Part shown: piece after piece, positions 51,328 to 59,227 of the stretch
Layout of the letters: each line of letters begins with the position of its first letter
Position numbering within the stretch: the first letter of the stretch is position 1
Assembly: GCF_000024865.1 (NCBI RefSeq)
Contig: NC_013595.1
Location: forward strand, 6,696,001 to 6,760,000
DNA length: 64,000 bases
Source of the DNA: Streptosporangium roseum DSM 43021
GTDB taxonomy: Bacteria > Actinomycetota > Actinomycetes > Streptosporangiales > Streptosporangiaceae
Direction: 5' to 3'
The notes under the pieces: generated by a model
What the model was told of the DNA's origin: nothing
Database searches by the model: none
What the model saw: the letters and a program-made list of their open reading frames with translations, nothing else
Program-made: the position numbers and the translations under genes

Positions 51328-51342
51328 GCATGGCTTACATGC
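51328..51342. promoter_or_regulatory. LysR-type dyad GCATG-N5-CATGC
   Basis: Perfect inverted repeat GCATG-GCTTA-CATGC between the LysR gene and the divergent fusion gene, 48 bases from the latter's ATG. The size and position fit a LysR recognition site. A TACCGT at 51377-51382, 7 bases before ATG 51390, could be the -10 of a leaderless fusion-gene message. Confidence 0.5.
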
Positions 51343-51389
51343 AATCTAGTCGCTGGTGGAATACCTTGGCCGTCCCTACCGTGGATCAC

Positions 51390-52598
51390 ATGATTTCTTT
51401 TCTTGGTCTGGGACATATGGGTGCCCTCATGGCACGGCGGCTCGTGGAGGCCGGGCACAAGGTGACGGTGTGGAACCGCACCCCGCGCACGGTCGAGGGG
51501 GCTTTCAGCGCGGCGTCCCCCGCCGAGGCCGTGGCGGAGGCGGAGCTGGTCGTCACCATGCTCAGCGACCCCGCCGCGGTGCGCCGGGTGCTCGCCGACG
51601 CTGCCCCCGGCCTGCGGCCGGGGGCGCTGGTCGTGGAGATGTCGACGATCGGGCCCGAGGCGGTGGCCGAGCTCCGCGACAGGCTCCCCTCGCAGGTGGG
51701 ACTGGTCGACGCGCCGGTGCTGGGCAGCGTGCAGCCCGCGCGGGACGGCACGCTGACGGTGCTGGCCGGCGGGCTGCCGGAGGACCTGGCGCGCTGCCGG
51801 GAGGTGCTCGGGGTGTTCGGCCACGTCCGGGAGGCCGGAGGGCCCGGCGCGGGCGCCGCGATGAAGCTGGCGGTGATGAGCGCGCTGGTGCCCGCCCAGG
51901 TGCTGCTCGCCGAGACCCTCGCCTACGGTGAGGCGACCGGCGTGGACACGGCGGCGCTGCTGGACGTGCTCGGCGAGACCCCGCTGGGAACGCTCGTCGA
52001 GCGGATCCGCCCGGCCGTCGAGAACGGCCCGTTCGAGACGCGTTACGCCCTCGGCCTGGCGGCCAAGGACCTGGTGCTGGCCTCGCACCCGGCGCAGACG
52101 CTCGCGGCGGCGGCCAGGGACAGGCTCCTGGGCGCCGCGGCCGCCGGGCTGGGTGACAGGGACCTGACGGCCGTCTTCGGGCACGTCGGCGCGGCCCGCC
52201 GCGCGGGCGTGCGGAAGCTGAACCCGGCGACGGTCCCGGCGACCAACGGTCTCTACTCCCATGCCACCAGGACCGGAGACCTGCTGTTCGTCTCCGGTCA
52301 GGTGGCGCTGGACGAGGCCGGCCAGGTCGTCGGCGAGGGCGACATGACGCGCCAGTCGGAACACGTGATGGAGTCGCTGGCGCGCATCCTCGCCGACCAG
52401 GGGTGCACGTTCGACGACGTGACCCACATCCGGACGCATCTCACGGACATGTCGCTGCTGCCGGAGTACGGGGCCGTCCGGCGCCGGCACATCACCGGCG
52501 AGCCCCCGGCCAGCACGACCGTGGAGGTGTCACGGCTGTTCCGGCCGGGGCTGCTGATCGAGGTGGAGGTGATCGCCGCTATCCCAGCGGGCCGGTGA
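51390..52598 (+). CDS. Beta-hydroxyacid dehydrogenase (GLYR-type) fused to Rid domain
   Basis: 402 residues. Residues 1-275 are an NAD(P)-dependent beta-hydroxyacid dehydrogenase: ISFLGLGHMGALMARRL (Rossmann), DAPVLGSVQPARDGTL (the LGS form of the substrate motif, as in glyoxylate-reductase-type members), catalytic Lys159 in GAGAAMKLAVM, and Lys226 in AAKDLVLA. The Asn normally four residues after Lys159 is Met163. Residues 280-402 are a complete Rid/YjgF domain (GDLLFVSGQVALDEAG through PASTTVEVSRL). At the position of the imine-hydrolysing Arg of RidA there is Ser375, so classical deaminase activity is not expected. The substrate is unknown. Its 3' end overlaps convergent hutH by 20 bases. 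Confidence 0.85.
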   Translation: MISFLGLGHMGALMARRLVEAGHKVTVWNRTPRTVEGAFSAASPAEAVAEAELVVTMLSDPAAVRRVLADAAPGLRPGALVVEMSTIGPEAVAELRDRLPSQVGLVDAPVLGSVQPARDGTLTVLAGGLPEDLARCREVLGVFGHVREAGGPGAGAAMKLAVMSALVPAQVLLAETLAYGEATGVDTAALLDVLGETPLGTLVERIRPAVENGPFETRYALGLAAKDLVLASHPAQTLAAAARDRLLGAAAAGLGDRDLTAVFGHVGAARRAGVRKLNPATVPATNGLYSHATRTGDLLFVSGQVALDEAGQVVGEGDMTRQSEHVMESLARILADQGCTFDDVTHIRTHLTDMSLLPEYGAVRRRHITGEPPASTTVEVSRLFRPGLLIEVEVIAAIPAGR

Positions 52599-54126
52599 CC
52601 GACTCCGCCGCGACGACGACGGTGTTGTCGGCGACGAGCCGGACCACCGCCTCGATCTCCGGGGCGAGGAAGCGGTCCGGACCGGGGCCGGGGACCGACT
52701 GGCGCAGGGAGGCGACCACGGCCCCGGTCGCGGGGGCGGGCCGGTGCGGCGCCCGCAGGTCGAGAGCCCGTGCCGCGGTGAGGATCTCCACCGCGAGCAC
52801 CCGGGTCAGGCCGTCCACCGAGCGGCGCAGCTTGCGGGCCGCCGACCAGCCCATGGAGACGTGGTCCTCCTGCATGGCGGAGCTCGGGATGGAGTCCACG
52901 CTGGCGGGCACGGCCAGGCGCTTGAGCTCGGAGACGATCGCGGCCTGGGTGTACTGGGCGATCATGTGCCCGGAGTCCACGCCGGGGTCGTCGGCGAGGA
53001 AGGCGGGCAGGCCGTGGCTGCGGGCCACGTCGAGCATGCGGTCGGTACGGCGCTCGGAGATGCTCGCCATGTCGGCGACCGCGATGGCGAGGAAGTCGAG
53101 CACGTAGCCCACGGGGGCGCCGTGGAAGTTGCCGTTGGACTCCACCCGGCCGTCGGCGAGGACCACCGGGTTGTCGATCGCGGAGGCGAGCTCCCGCGAG
53201 GCGACCGCGGCGGCGTGCGCGAGGGTGTCGCGGGCGGCTCCGGCGACCTGCGGGGCGCAGCGCAGGGAGTAGGCGTCCTGGACGCGGGTGCAGGTGCCGT
53301 CCCGGTGCGAGTCCATGATCCCGGAGTCCGCCAGCAGGGCCCGGAGGTTGGCGGCGCTGGCCGCCTGTCCCGGGTGCGGGCGCAGGGCCTGCAGGTCGGC
53401 GGCGAAGACGCGGTCGGTGCCGAGCAGCGCCTCCACGCTCATGGCCGCGCTGACGTCGGCGGTCTTGAACAGGCGGCCGAGGTCGTCCATGGCCAGGATC
53501 AGCATGCCGAGCATGCCGTCGGTGCCGTTGATGAGCGCGAGGCCCTCCTTGGCGGCGAGCTCGACGGGCTCGATGCCCGCCTGCTTCAGCGCCTCGGCGG
53601 CGTCCACACGCTCTCCGGACGCGTCGCGGACGACGCCCTCGCCCATGATCGTGAGCGCGACGTGGGAGAGCGGCGCGAGGTCGCCGGAGCAGCCGAGGCT
53701 GCCGTACTCGTGCACCACGGGGGTGATGCGGGCGTTGAGCAGGTCCTGGAGCACCTTGGCTGTCTTCGGCCGCACGCCGGTGTGCCCGGTGGCCAGGGTG
53801 TGCAGGCGCAGCAGCATCAGCGCCCGGGTGACCTCGATCTCCACCTCGGGACCGGAGCCCGCCGCGTGCGATCGGACCAGGGAGCGCTGCAACTGGGCAC
53901 GGAGTGAGGGGTCGATGTGCCGGGTGGCCAGGGCCCCGAACCCGGTCGACACCCCGTAGGCGGGGGTGGGGCTCTCGGCGAGCTCGTCCACGCGGGTGCG
54001 GGCCGCGGCCATGGCCGCCACGGCGTCGTCGGTGAGACGTACCGCGGCGCCGTGCCGGGCCACCCTGACGACCTCGTCGAAGCTCAGCGGCTCCGGACCG
54101 ATGTTCACGACCTCGTTGTCGCGCAT
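52579..54126 (-). CDS. hutH: Histidine ammonia-lyase
   Basis: 515 residues. It deaminates L-histidine to urocanate. The MIO-forming tripeptide lies in GSLGCSGDLAPLSH; the first residue is Cys rather than Ala, as I recall for Streptomyces HAL, and the central Ser-Gly is intact. Other family landmarks are NPAYGVSTGFG-like PTPAYGVSTGFGALA, VQDAYSLRCAPQV, and SIPSSAMQEDHVSMGW near the C-terminus. The start is set at ATG 54126 (GAGAGAG upstream); GTG 54144 is possible. No other hut genes (hutU, hutI) are adjacent. Confidence 0.93.
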   Translation of the reverse strand: MRDNEVVNIGPEPLSFDEVVRVARHGAAVRLTDDAVAAMAAARTRVDELAESPTPAYGVSTGFGALATRHIDPSLRAQLQRSLVRSHAAGSGPEVEIEVTRALMLLRLHTLATGHTGVRPKTAKVLQDLLNARITPVVHEYGSLGCSGDLAPLSHVALTIMGEGVVRDASGERVDAAEALKQAGIEPVELAAKEGLALINGTDGMLGMLILAMDDLGRLFKTADVSAAMSVEALLGTDRVFAADLQALRPHPGQAASAANLRALLADSGIMDSHRDGTCTRVQDAYSLRCAPQVAGAARDTLAHAAAVASRELASAIDNPVVLADGRVESNGNFHGAPVGYVLDFLAIAVADMASISERRTDRMLDVARSHGLPAFLADDPGVDSGHMIAQYTQAAIVSELKRLAVPASVDSIPSSAMQEDHVSMGWSAARKLRRSVDGLTRVLAVEILTAARALDLRAPHRPAPATGAVVASLRQSVPGPGPDRFLAPEIEAVVRLVADNTVVVAAESVTGPLG

Positions 54127-54360
54127 GGTGTCACTCTCTCGCACTAGGTAACTGGCGTATGCGATGTTAGCCCCTTACAGGGGGAGATCACCGCTATGCC
54201 CTCCCTGCCGGATTCCGTGACCTCCATCATCCGCCGCGCCGCGCGGCGGCGACACCCGTGCGGACCGGAAAAGGCCCTGGTCGGCGCCCGCTCTGGCCGT
54301 GACGTGTACCTCGGCCACACTTCGACGCCGGCCGAAGCGTTCTCCGGTCACGATCGGAGC

Positions 54361-54834
54361 ATGCCGAACAACCCCGCACAGCTCGTCGCCGACGCCGTCG
54401 ACCGCTGCCTCACCCTCGCCGAGACGTGGCTCGCCTGGGACGGCCGGCCGATCGTGACGGACGGAGCCAACCTCTGGACACCGGCGAAGGCCGCACGCCG
54501 GATCCAGGACCATCTGGTCGACCACCTCGCCGAGGTGGAGGCGCTGCTGGCGGGGGCCACTCCCCTGCCCGACACCTGGCACGGCCGGACGGTGACCCTC
54601 GACTCCGACTGGTCCCGCTTCGCGGAGCTCGACCTCTCCGAGGCCCGATCCCGCTGGACCCGCCTCGGCGCGTCCTACGTGCACCGTTACTCGGCAGCCG
54701 GCCCCGAGGCATGGGATCTCCCCCGCGACCCCAACTGGACCCTGCGGCTGATCGCCGAGCACGTGGCCGGGATCACCTGGTACGCCGAGCAGGTCGGCGC
54801 GCTCCGGTTTGGGGAGTCGGCGAGTATTCGCTAG
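54361..54834 (+). CDS. DinB/mycothiol-dependent isomerase-like helical bundle protein
   Basis: 157 residues from ATG 54361; the frame is open back to 54196 but that part is basic and unlike the family. Four helices with the conserved histidines of the DinB_2/MDMPI fold are suggested: RRIQDHLVDHLAEVEALLAG near the start and RLIAEHVAGITWYAEQVG at the end. Proteins of this fold use a His-rich metal site and often a low-molecular-weight thiol such as mycothiol. The substrate is unknown. It lies between hutH (divergent) and a tRNA cluster. Confidence 0.6.
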   Translation: MPNNPAQLVADAVDRCLTLAETWLAWDGRPIVTDGANLWTPAKAARRIQDHLVDHLAEVEALLAGATPLPDTWHGRTVTLDSDWSRFAELDLSEARSRWTRLGASYVHRYSAAGPEAWDLPRDPNWTLRLIAEHVAGITWYAEQVGALRFGESASIR

Positions 54835-54873
54835 AGTTCTATGCGTGAGGCCGGGCCGAGCCCGGAAACACGC

Positions 54874-54945
54874 GCGGAAGTGGCTCAGTGGTAGAGCATC
54901 ACCTTGCCAAGGTGAGGGTCGCGGGTTCGAATCCCGTCTTCCGCT
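54874..54945 (+). tRNA. tRNA-Gly (anticodon GCC)
   Basis: 72 nt. Acceptor GCGGAAG/CTTCCGC, anticodon stem TCACC/GGTGA with loop TTGCCAA (anticodon GCC), T arm GCGGGTTCGAATCCCGT. First of a three-tRNA cluster; CCA is not encoded. Confidence 0.97.
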
Positions 54946-54970
54946 CGAAGGGCTTTAGGGCTCTCACTCC

Positions 54971-55041
54971 GGTGGAGTGGCCGAGAGGCGAGGCAACGGC
55001 CTGCAAAGCCGTGTACACGGGTTCAAATCCCGTCTCCACCT
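54971..55041 (+). tRNA. tRNA-Cys (anticodon GCA)
   Basis: 71 nt. Acceptor GGTGGAG/CTCCACC, anticodon stem ACGGC/GCCGT with loop CTGCAAA (anticodon GCA), T arm ACGGGTTCAAATCCCGT. It lies 25 bases after tRNA-Gly. Confidence 0.97.
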
Positions 55042-55054
55042 CTGGCTTCGACGA

Positions 55055-55126
55055 GGACGATTAGCTCAGCGGGAGAGCGCTTCCCTGACACGGAAGAGGT
55101 CACAGGTTCAATCCCTGTATCGTCCA
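55055..55126 (+). tRNA. tRNA-Val (anticodon GAC)
   Basis: 72 nt. Acceptor GGACGAT/ATCGTCC, anticodon stem CTTCC/GGAAG with loop CTGACAC (anticodon GAC), T arm ACAGGTTCAATCCCTGT. It is last in the Gly-Cys-Val cluster, 13 bases after tRNA-Cys, so probably one transcript. Confidence 0.97.
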
Positions 55127-55156
55127 CCACCGCCCATGGCGTCCATGGGCCCAGGT

Positions 55157-55201
55157 CGGAAGGCCGCCGACACCCCGGCTCGGGGTGTCGGCGGCCTTCC
55201 G
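55157..55201 (+). terminator. Strong hairpin terminating the tRNA cluster
   Basis: A 20-bp perfect stem (55157-55176 with 55182-55201; arm begins CGGAAGGCCGCCGACACC) with a 5-base loop, followed by GCTTTCCCC, 30 bases after tRNA-Val. Confidence 0.88.
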
Positions 55202-55365
55202 GCTTTCCCCGCGGGTCTCCGATTGTCCGGTGTCCTTCCGGACGCGGCGCCGGTGGTGTTCCGGCCTGCGCACGATCCGGCAGACGAGGCGCCCGGCCCT
55301 GAGATCGTGGAGGCCGCTCCGGCGATCGGGAGGCGGCGGGGATCGCGGGCGTTCACAATGATCCG

Positions 55366-55686
55366 GTGCGGCAGACCCTTCTGGTGATCTACACCTCCCG
55401 GCTGGAGGAGTGCCGTGACTTCTACGGTGCCCTCGGCCTGACCTTTCACGCGGAGCAGCACGGCGGCGGGCCACGGCACTACGCGGCCACGCTGCCGGAC
55501 GGAGCGGTCTTCGAGATCTACCCGGCCGGCGGGGCCGGGGAGACCGGCGGGCTCCGGCTCGGGTTCGCGGTCGCCGACGCCGCCGCCGGTCCCGGACGGT
55601 ACCTCCTGCGCGACCCTGACGGCCGTGCGGTCGAGCTCCAGGTCGGCGTGGGCGTCGACGGCATCGGCGGCGTCGGCGGCGGCTGA
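55366..55686 (+). CDS. VOC-family (glyoxalase/bleomycin-resistance-like) protein
   Basis: 106 residues from GTG 55366. It is a single short VOC module: LLVIYTSRLEECRDFYGALGL, YAATLPDGAVFEIYPAGG (metal-ligand Glu), GRYLLRDPDGRAVELQV (second Glu). It ends in a Gly/Val-rich tail (GVGVDGIGGVGGG). VOC proteins coordinate a divalent metal and catalyse isomerisation, dioxygenation or drug binding; at this length it would act as a dimer. No substrate can be inferred. No strong ribosome site is visible. Confidence 0.7.
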   Translation: MRQTLLVIYTSRLEECRDFYGALGLTFHAEQHGGGPRHYAATLPDGAVFEIYPAGGAGETGGLRLGFAVADAAAGPGRYLLRDPDGRAVELQVGVGVDGIGGVGGG

Positions 55687-55932
55687 GCCTTCGTGGCCGG
55701 GCACGGAGTTAATCATTCGGTCCGCAGGGTACGGAGGTCTGCAGGAGCGTGACCGGACTCGCCGTCGTGGCGTGCGCCTGCCTGACCGTGCCCCGGAAAC
55801 GAGGGCCGCAGCTCCAGCCATCACAGGGCGTCCGGGAGGGCGCCACCGCCGAGGGCCTTCACCGGGTGCCGCGGACGTCGCGCCGGGTCTCCCGCACGGC
55901 CGCCACCCCGGGTCCGCGAGCAAGGGAATTCC

Positions 55933-56610
55933 ATGACCGAACACATCTCGGCCCCGGGGGATCTGGGCCGCCGGATCGCACACCGCCGCAAGTCCCTCGG
56001 TATGAGCCGTGAGCAGCTGGCCGAACGGGCCAGGATCGATCCCGGCTACCTCGGCTACCTGGAGGAGAACGCCGCCTCGCCCGGCACGAGCACCGTCAAC
56101 CAGCTCGCCGCGGCCCTGGGCACCAGCAGCGACGAGCTGCTCGGCGGCAGCGTGGACCTGCCACCGGGGCGCGGCCCCGCGGGCGCGCGGCCGCACCTGG
56201 AGAAACTGGACCCCGACGAGTGCATGCGGCTGATCTCCCCCGGCGGCGTGGGGCGGGTGGCCTTCGACACCCCCACCGGGCCGGTGATCCTGCCGGTCAA
56301 CTACGTGGTCCACGACGGGGCCCTGCTGCTGCGCACCGCGCTCGGAGGCCCGCTGGACGAGGATCTGCGCACCGGCGTCAAGGGGGTCGAGTTCAAGATC
56401 GCCTTCGAGATCGACCGCATCGACGACCCCAACAGGCAGGGCTGGAGCGTGCTCGTCCGAGGCCCCGCCCATCACATCTCCTCCGAGGAGGAGCAGGCGG
56501 CCGTGACGGGCGTGGACGTCGAACCGTGGGCGGGCGGCGAGCGCAAGCTCTACATCCGCATCACCCCCGTCGAGATCACCGGCCGCCGTATCCGGCACGA
56601 CCCGGCGTAG
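55933..56610 (+). CDS. XRE helix-turn-helix fused to pyridoxamine-oxidase-like flavin domain
   Basis: 225 residues. An XRE HTH (about 10-68: LGRRIAHRRKSLGMSREQLAERARIDPGYLGYLE in pieces) is followed by a PNPOx-like split barrel (about 85-215: RLISPGGVGRVAFDTPTGPVILPVNYVV, split). The C-terminal domain resembles FMN- or F420-binding proteins that reduce or sense small molecules, so this may be a redox- or cofactor-responsive regulator; that is inference. ATG 55933 has GGGAA upstream. Its stop codon lies inside the first unit of a 17-bp tandem repeat (56602-56618), so the repeat array has grown into or from the gene end. Confidence 0.8.
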   Translation: MTEHISAPGDLGRRIAHRRKSLGMSREQLAERARIDPGYLGYLEENAASPGTSTVNQLAAALGTSSDELLGGSVDLPPGRGPAGARPHLEKLDPDECMRLISPGGVGRVAFDTPTGPVILPVNYVVHDGALLLRTALGGPLDEDLRTGVKGVEFKIAFEIDRIDDPNRQGWSVLVRGPAHHISSEEEQAAVTGVDVEPWAGGERKLYIRITPVEITGRRIRHDPA

Positions 56611-56652
56611 TCCACAACCCGGCGTGCTTCGCAGTCCGGCATGGTCCATCCG
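56602..56652 (+). repeat. 17-bp tandem repeat, three units, next to palindromic element copy 1
   Basis: Units start at 56602, 56619 and 56636: CCGGCGTAGTCCACAAC, CCGGCGTGCTTCGCAGT, CCGGCATGGTCCATCCG. They match the array at 63074-63175 (CCGGCGTGCTCCAAACT and CCGGCATGGACC-type units). The first unit contains the stop codon of the XRE-flavin gene. Confidence 0.75.
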
Positions 56653-56806
56653 GGGGGCCCGGTAGCAATGGCGGAAAATCCAACGAAGCTGGCATTGACC
56701 TGCGGTTTCTTCACAGCAGGCCGGACAGCCCAAGCTGAATCATCTTCCTGCACACGCAGGTCAGGCCCTACTTCGTTGGATTCACGGCCGAAACTACGAG
56801 GACCCC
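56653..56806. repeat. Dispersed palindromic element, copy 1 (154 bp)
   Basis: The arms pair without gaps about one axis (position sum 113459). The left arm reads GGGGGCCCGGTAGCAAT, 7 variable bases (ending GCGGAA), AATCCAACGA, 10 variable bases, GACCTG. The right arm is its complement, with the AATCCAACGA and GACCTG blocks perfect and the outer block degenerate (11 of 17 against the copy-2 consensus). The 54-base loop is unlike that of copy 2. See 62917-63071 for the second copy. Confidence 0.8.
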
Positions 56807-56863
56807 CTCGGCGAGCACGGCCTCCAGCACGCGCGAACGCCAAGCCGGGAGGGCGACGTGCGC

Positions 56864-56881
56864 ACGTACCTGAAGGTACGT
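56864..56881. promoter_or_regulatory. Palindrome ACGTACCT-GA-AGGTACGT at the HxlR gene 3' end
   Basis: Perfect 8-bp arms around 2 central bases, 6 bases beyond the HxlR stop codon. Its size and GTAC-containing arms resemble sites bound by HxlR-type dimers, but it lies downstream of the gene rather than at its promoter. A second palindrome, CTTGATCAAG (56883-56892), covers the stop codon. Confidence 0.35.
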
Positions 56882-56887
56882 ACTTGA

Positions 56888-57289
56888 TCAAGGACCGGCG
56901 ACCGGGAAGACTTGTTGAGGCGCGCCAAGCCCGTCGTCCGATACCGCCCCTGTCCTCACGGCCAGGTGGTCCCGACCCCAGGCGGAGAGCAGTTCCAGCA
57001 GTTCGTAGAGCCGACGGCCCCGTTCGGTCAGCGAGTACTCGACCCGGGGCGGCATCTCGTCGTAGTCCTCCCGGTGCACGATCCCGTCGGCCTGGAGCTC
57101 CCGGAGCTGCTGGGTCAGCACCTTCTCGCTGATGCCGGTGACCAGCCGCCTGGTCTCCCCGAAGCGGCGCGGACGCTCGGAGAGCGCCCACATGACGAAC
57201 GACTTCCACTTGCCCTCGAACACCCCGACGGCCACACCCATCCCGCATGTGTGCGGATCGGTCACCGTCACGACCTCGGAGTTCCCCAT
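56888..57289 (-). CDS. HxlR-family transcriptional regulator
   Basis: 133 residues. It is an HxlR winged helix with the conserved N-terminal Cys (DPHTCGMGVAVGVFEGKWKS), FGETRRLVTGISEKVLTQQLREL for the recognition region (split) and the wing YDEMPPRVEYSLTERGRRL. Members with this Cys often sense quinones, aldehydes or oxidants. The start is ATG 57289 (GGGGGA 7 bases upstream) or GTG 57265 (GAGG 8 bases upstream). With ATG 57289 its start codon overlaps that of the divergent imine-reductase-like gene on one CATG. It probably controls that gene. Confidence 0.87.
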   Translation of the reverse strand: MGNSEVVTVTDPHTCGMGVAVGVFEGKWKSFVMWALSERPRRFGETRRLVTGISEKVLTQQLRELQADGIVHREDYDEMPPRVEYSLTERGRRLYELLELLSAWGRDHLAVRTGAVSDDGLGAPQQVFPVAGP

Positions 57290-58154
57290 GTCTGCTTCCC
57301 CCGTCACCGTTCTCGGCCTGGGCCCGATGGGCCGGGCCCTGGTCTCCGCGTTCCTGGCCGCGGGCCATTCCGCAACCGTCTGGAACCGTACTCCGGGCCG
57401 GGCGGACGGTCTGGTGGAGAACGGCGCCGTCGAGGCCGGGACCGCCGCGGAGGCGATCGCGGCGAGCGACCTCGTGGTGATCTGCGTGCTGGACCACGAA
57501 GCCGTCCGTGCCGTCATCGCCCCGCACGCCGCCGTGCTCAAGGGCCGGACCCTGGTCAACCTCACCGCCGGAACCCCCGACGACGCCCGCGCCACCGCCG
57601 AGTGGGCCGACGCGCACGGTATCGGCTATCTCGACGGCGCGATCATGGTTCCGACGTACCTCGTCGGCGGCCCGTCCACCTTGGTCCTCCACAGCGGCCC
57701 GGCCGACCTGTACGAACGCCACCGGGACACCCTCAGGGCCATCGGCGGCACCTGTGTGCACCTGGGCACGGACCCGGGCCGTGCGGGGGCGCACGACGTC
57801 GCGCTGCTCGACATCTTCTGGACGGCACTGACCGGCGTCGTCCACGCCTTCGCCCTCGCCGGGTCCGAGGGTGTCACCGCATCCGACCTGGCCCCTTACG
57901 CCAAGGGCGTCGCCGCGCTCCTGCCCGACGTGATCGACGCGTTCGCCGAGCAGGTCGACACCGGCAGCTACCCCGCCGGGGGCTCCAACCTCCGCTCGGC
58001 GGCGGCGATCATGTCCCATGTCCTCGAGGCCTCGCGCAGCCGGGGTGTCGACAGTACGGTGATCTCCGCCGCCCATGAGATCGCGCGCCGGGGCATGGCG
58101 GCCGGTTACGCGGACGACTCCTACGCCCACGTCGCCGAACTCCTCCGGGGTTGA
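57288..58154 (+). CDS. Imine reductase-like NAD(P)-dependent oxidoreductase
   Basis: 288 residues. The Rossmann segment is VTVLGLGPMGRALVSAFLAAG with WNRTPGRA after it, then the imine-reductase marker YLDGAIMVP and the catalytic-position residue Asp170 in AGAHDVALLDIFWTALTG, where beta-hydroxyacid dehydrogenases have Lys. The C-terminal helices form the domain-swapped dimer interface in this family. It should reduce cyclic imines or related C=N bonds with NADPH; the natural substrate is unknown. The start is ATG 57288 with GGAG 6 bases upstream. It is divergent from the HxlR gene. Confidence 0.85.
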   Translation: MSASPVTVLGLGPMGRALVSAFLAAGHSATVWNRTPGRADGLVENGAVEAGTAAEAIAASDLVVICVLDHEAVRAVIAPHAAVLKGRTLVNLTAGTPDDARATAEWADAHGIGYLDGAIMVPTYLVGGPSTLVLHSGPADLYERHRDTLRAIGGTCVHLGTDPGRAGAHDVALLDIFWTALTGVVHAFALAGSEGVTASDLAPYAKGVAALLPDVIDAFAEQVDTGSYPAGGSNLRSAAAIMSHVLEASRSRGVDSTVISAAHEIARRGMAAGYADDSYAHVAELLRG

Positions 58155-58345
58155 GGAACGCAGGAACAGTCATTGACGGTGAGAAAGATCTTGTTTCTCG
58201 TTGTGGCGGTGAGCTGGTCGAATGCGAAAGGGGCAGGCGTTCAGCGGGTTCAGCCGAGATACGGGTAATACCGGCCATCGGTGGATCTTGAAGATGCTGA
58301 CCTGGGCAGACGGCAGTGCGCACGTAGGGCTGAGCGCCGCCCCGA

Positions 58346-58443
58346 CTTCCGAGGTCAGCCAATCTCGGAAGTCGTCTCCAGGCTGGGCTTCCGAGATTCC
58401 GCCTCCCAGGGCCGAGGAGAGGCTCCAGCCTGCTTCCGAGATT
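58346..58443. repeat. Cluster of CTTCCGAG(ATT) motifs, direct and inverted
   Basis: CTTCCGAG at 58346-58353, its complement AATCTCGGAAG at 58361-58371, CTTCCGAGATT at 58388-58398 and again at 58433-58443. The second and third form a perfect 11-bp stem with a 16-base loop; CAGGCTGG (58379-58386) also pairs with CCAGCCTG (58425-58432). The cluster sits in the 406-base gap before the DUF2809 gene. Confidence 0.55.
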
Positions 58444-58560
58444 ACGAACATGATCGGCTCGTGGCCGCTTCTGGCTGTATCTCGGCCGGACCCGCATAAG
58501 GGACGAGCTCTATGATCAGGTTCGTCCTGATCGTTGAGATTCGGAGAAGATGTCAATCTC

Positions 58561-58944
58561 ATGCGCCGTGCCATGGTCCTTCTGGGTGGCGTCGCCCTCG
58601 CCGTCGGCGCGTTCGTCCTCTTCTACCGGGGCCCGGGACAACCGTTCATCCGCGGTTACGTGAGCGACGTCGTCGCCACCATGCTGGTCTACGCGTTCTT
58701 GGGGCTGCTGTGGCGCACCACCGCCGCACGCCGCGCCCTCGCCACGGCCGCGATCGCCGCCGTCGTCGAGTTCTACCAAATAGTCGGCATGACCCCGCCG
58801 GGCATCGGCGGTGTCCTGGTCGGCGCGTTCCCCGACCCATGGGACCTGGTCGCCTATGCCATCGGTGTGGTCGCGGCCCTGGCCTGGGAACGCCGATTGG
58901 TCCGATCCGGTGATCAGGGCCCTCCGCTCGGGTCGATGTCATAG
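58561..58944 (+). CDS. DUF2809 membrane protein
   Basis: 127 residues from ATG 58561 (TTG 58534 is in frame). Four membrane helices; the family pattern is FIRGYVSDVVATMLVYAFLG, RALATAAIAAVVEFYQ and GAFPDPWDLVAYAIGVVAAL (each a predicted helix or loop, quoted in part). The function of the family is unknown. GAGAAGA lies 14 bases upstream, a weak ribosome site. It is alone in a repeat-rich region. Confidence 0.75.
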   Translation: MRRAMVLLGGVALAVGAFVLFYRGPGQPFIRGYVSDVVATMLVYAFLGLLWRTTAARRALATAAIAAVVEFYQIVGMTPPGIGGVLVGAFPDPWDLVAYAIGVVAALAWERRLVRSGDQGPPLGSMS

Positions 58945-59227
58945 GCCGCAAAGTAGGGGCGTATCCCCAGGTCAGGACAGCGCGCCGACGCCTGTCGAAA
59001 TCCGCTCACCGCCCCGTTTAGACCCTCCGCTCCCGAAGATGACCCCAGCCCCAAAGTAGATTTTGATCATGGTTCTGAGTCGCTTGCTGGGGTGTCGCGA
59101 TTAGCTCGTTTCCGACACACTCACGGCGCGAAGAACATCCGAATCGAAACGTGCGCTTGCACTGTCAGTCACCTATGTCACAGAGAGTGCTACCGCCAAA
59201 ATCCGGTCCGATCCTCCCCAGAGGCCC

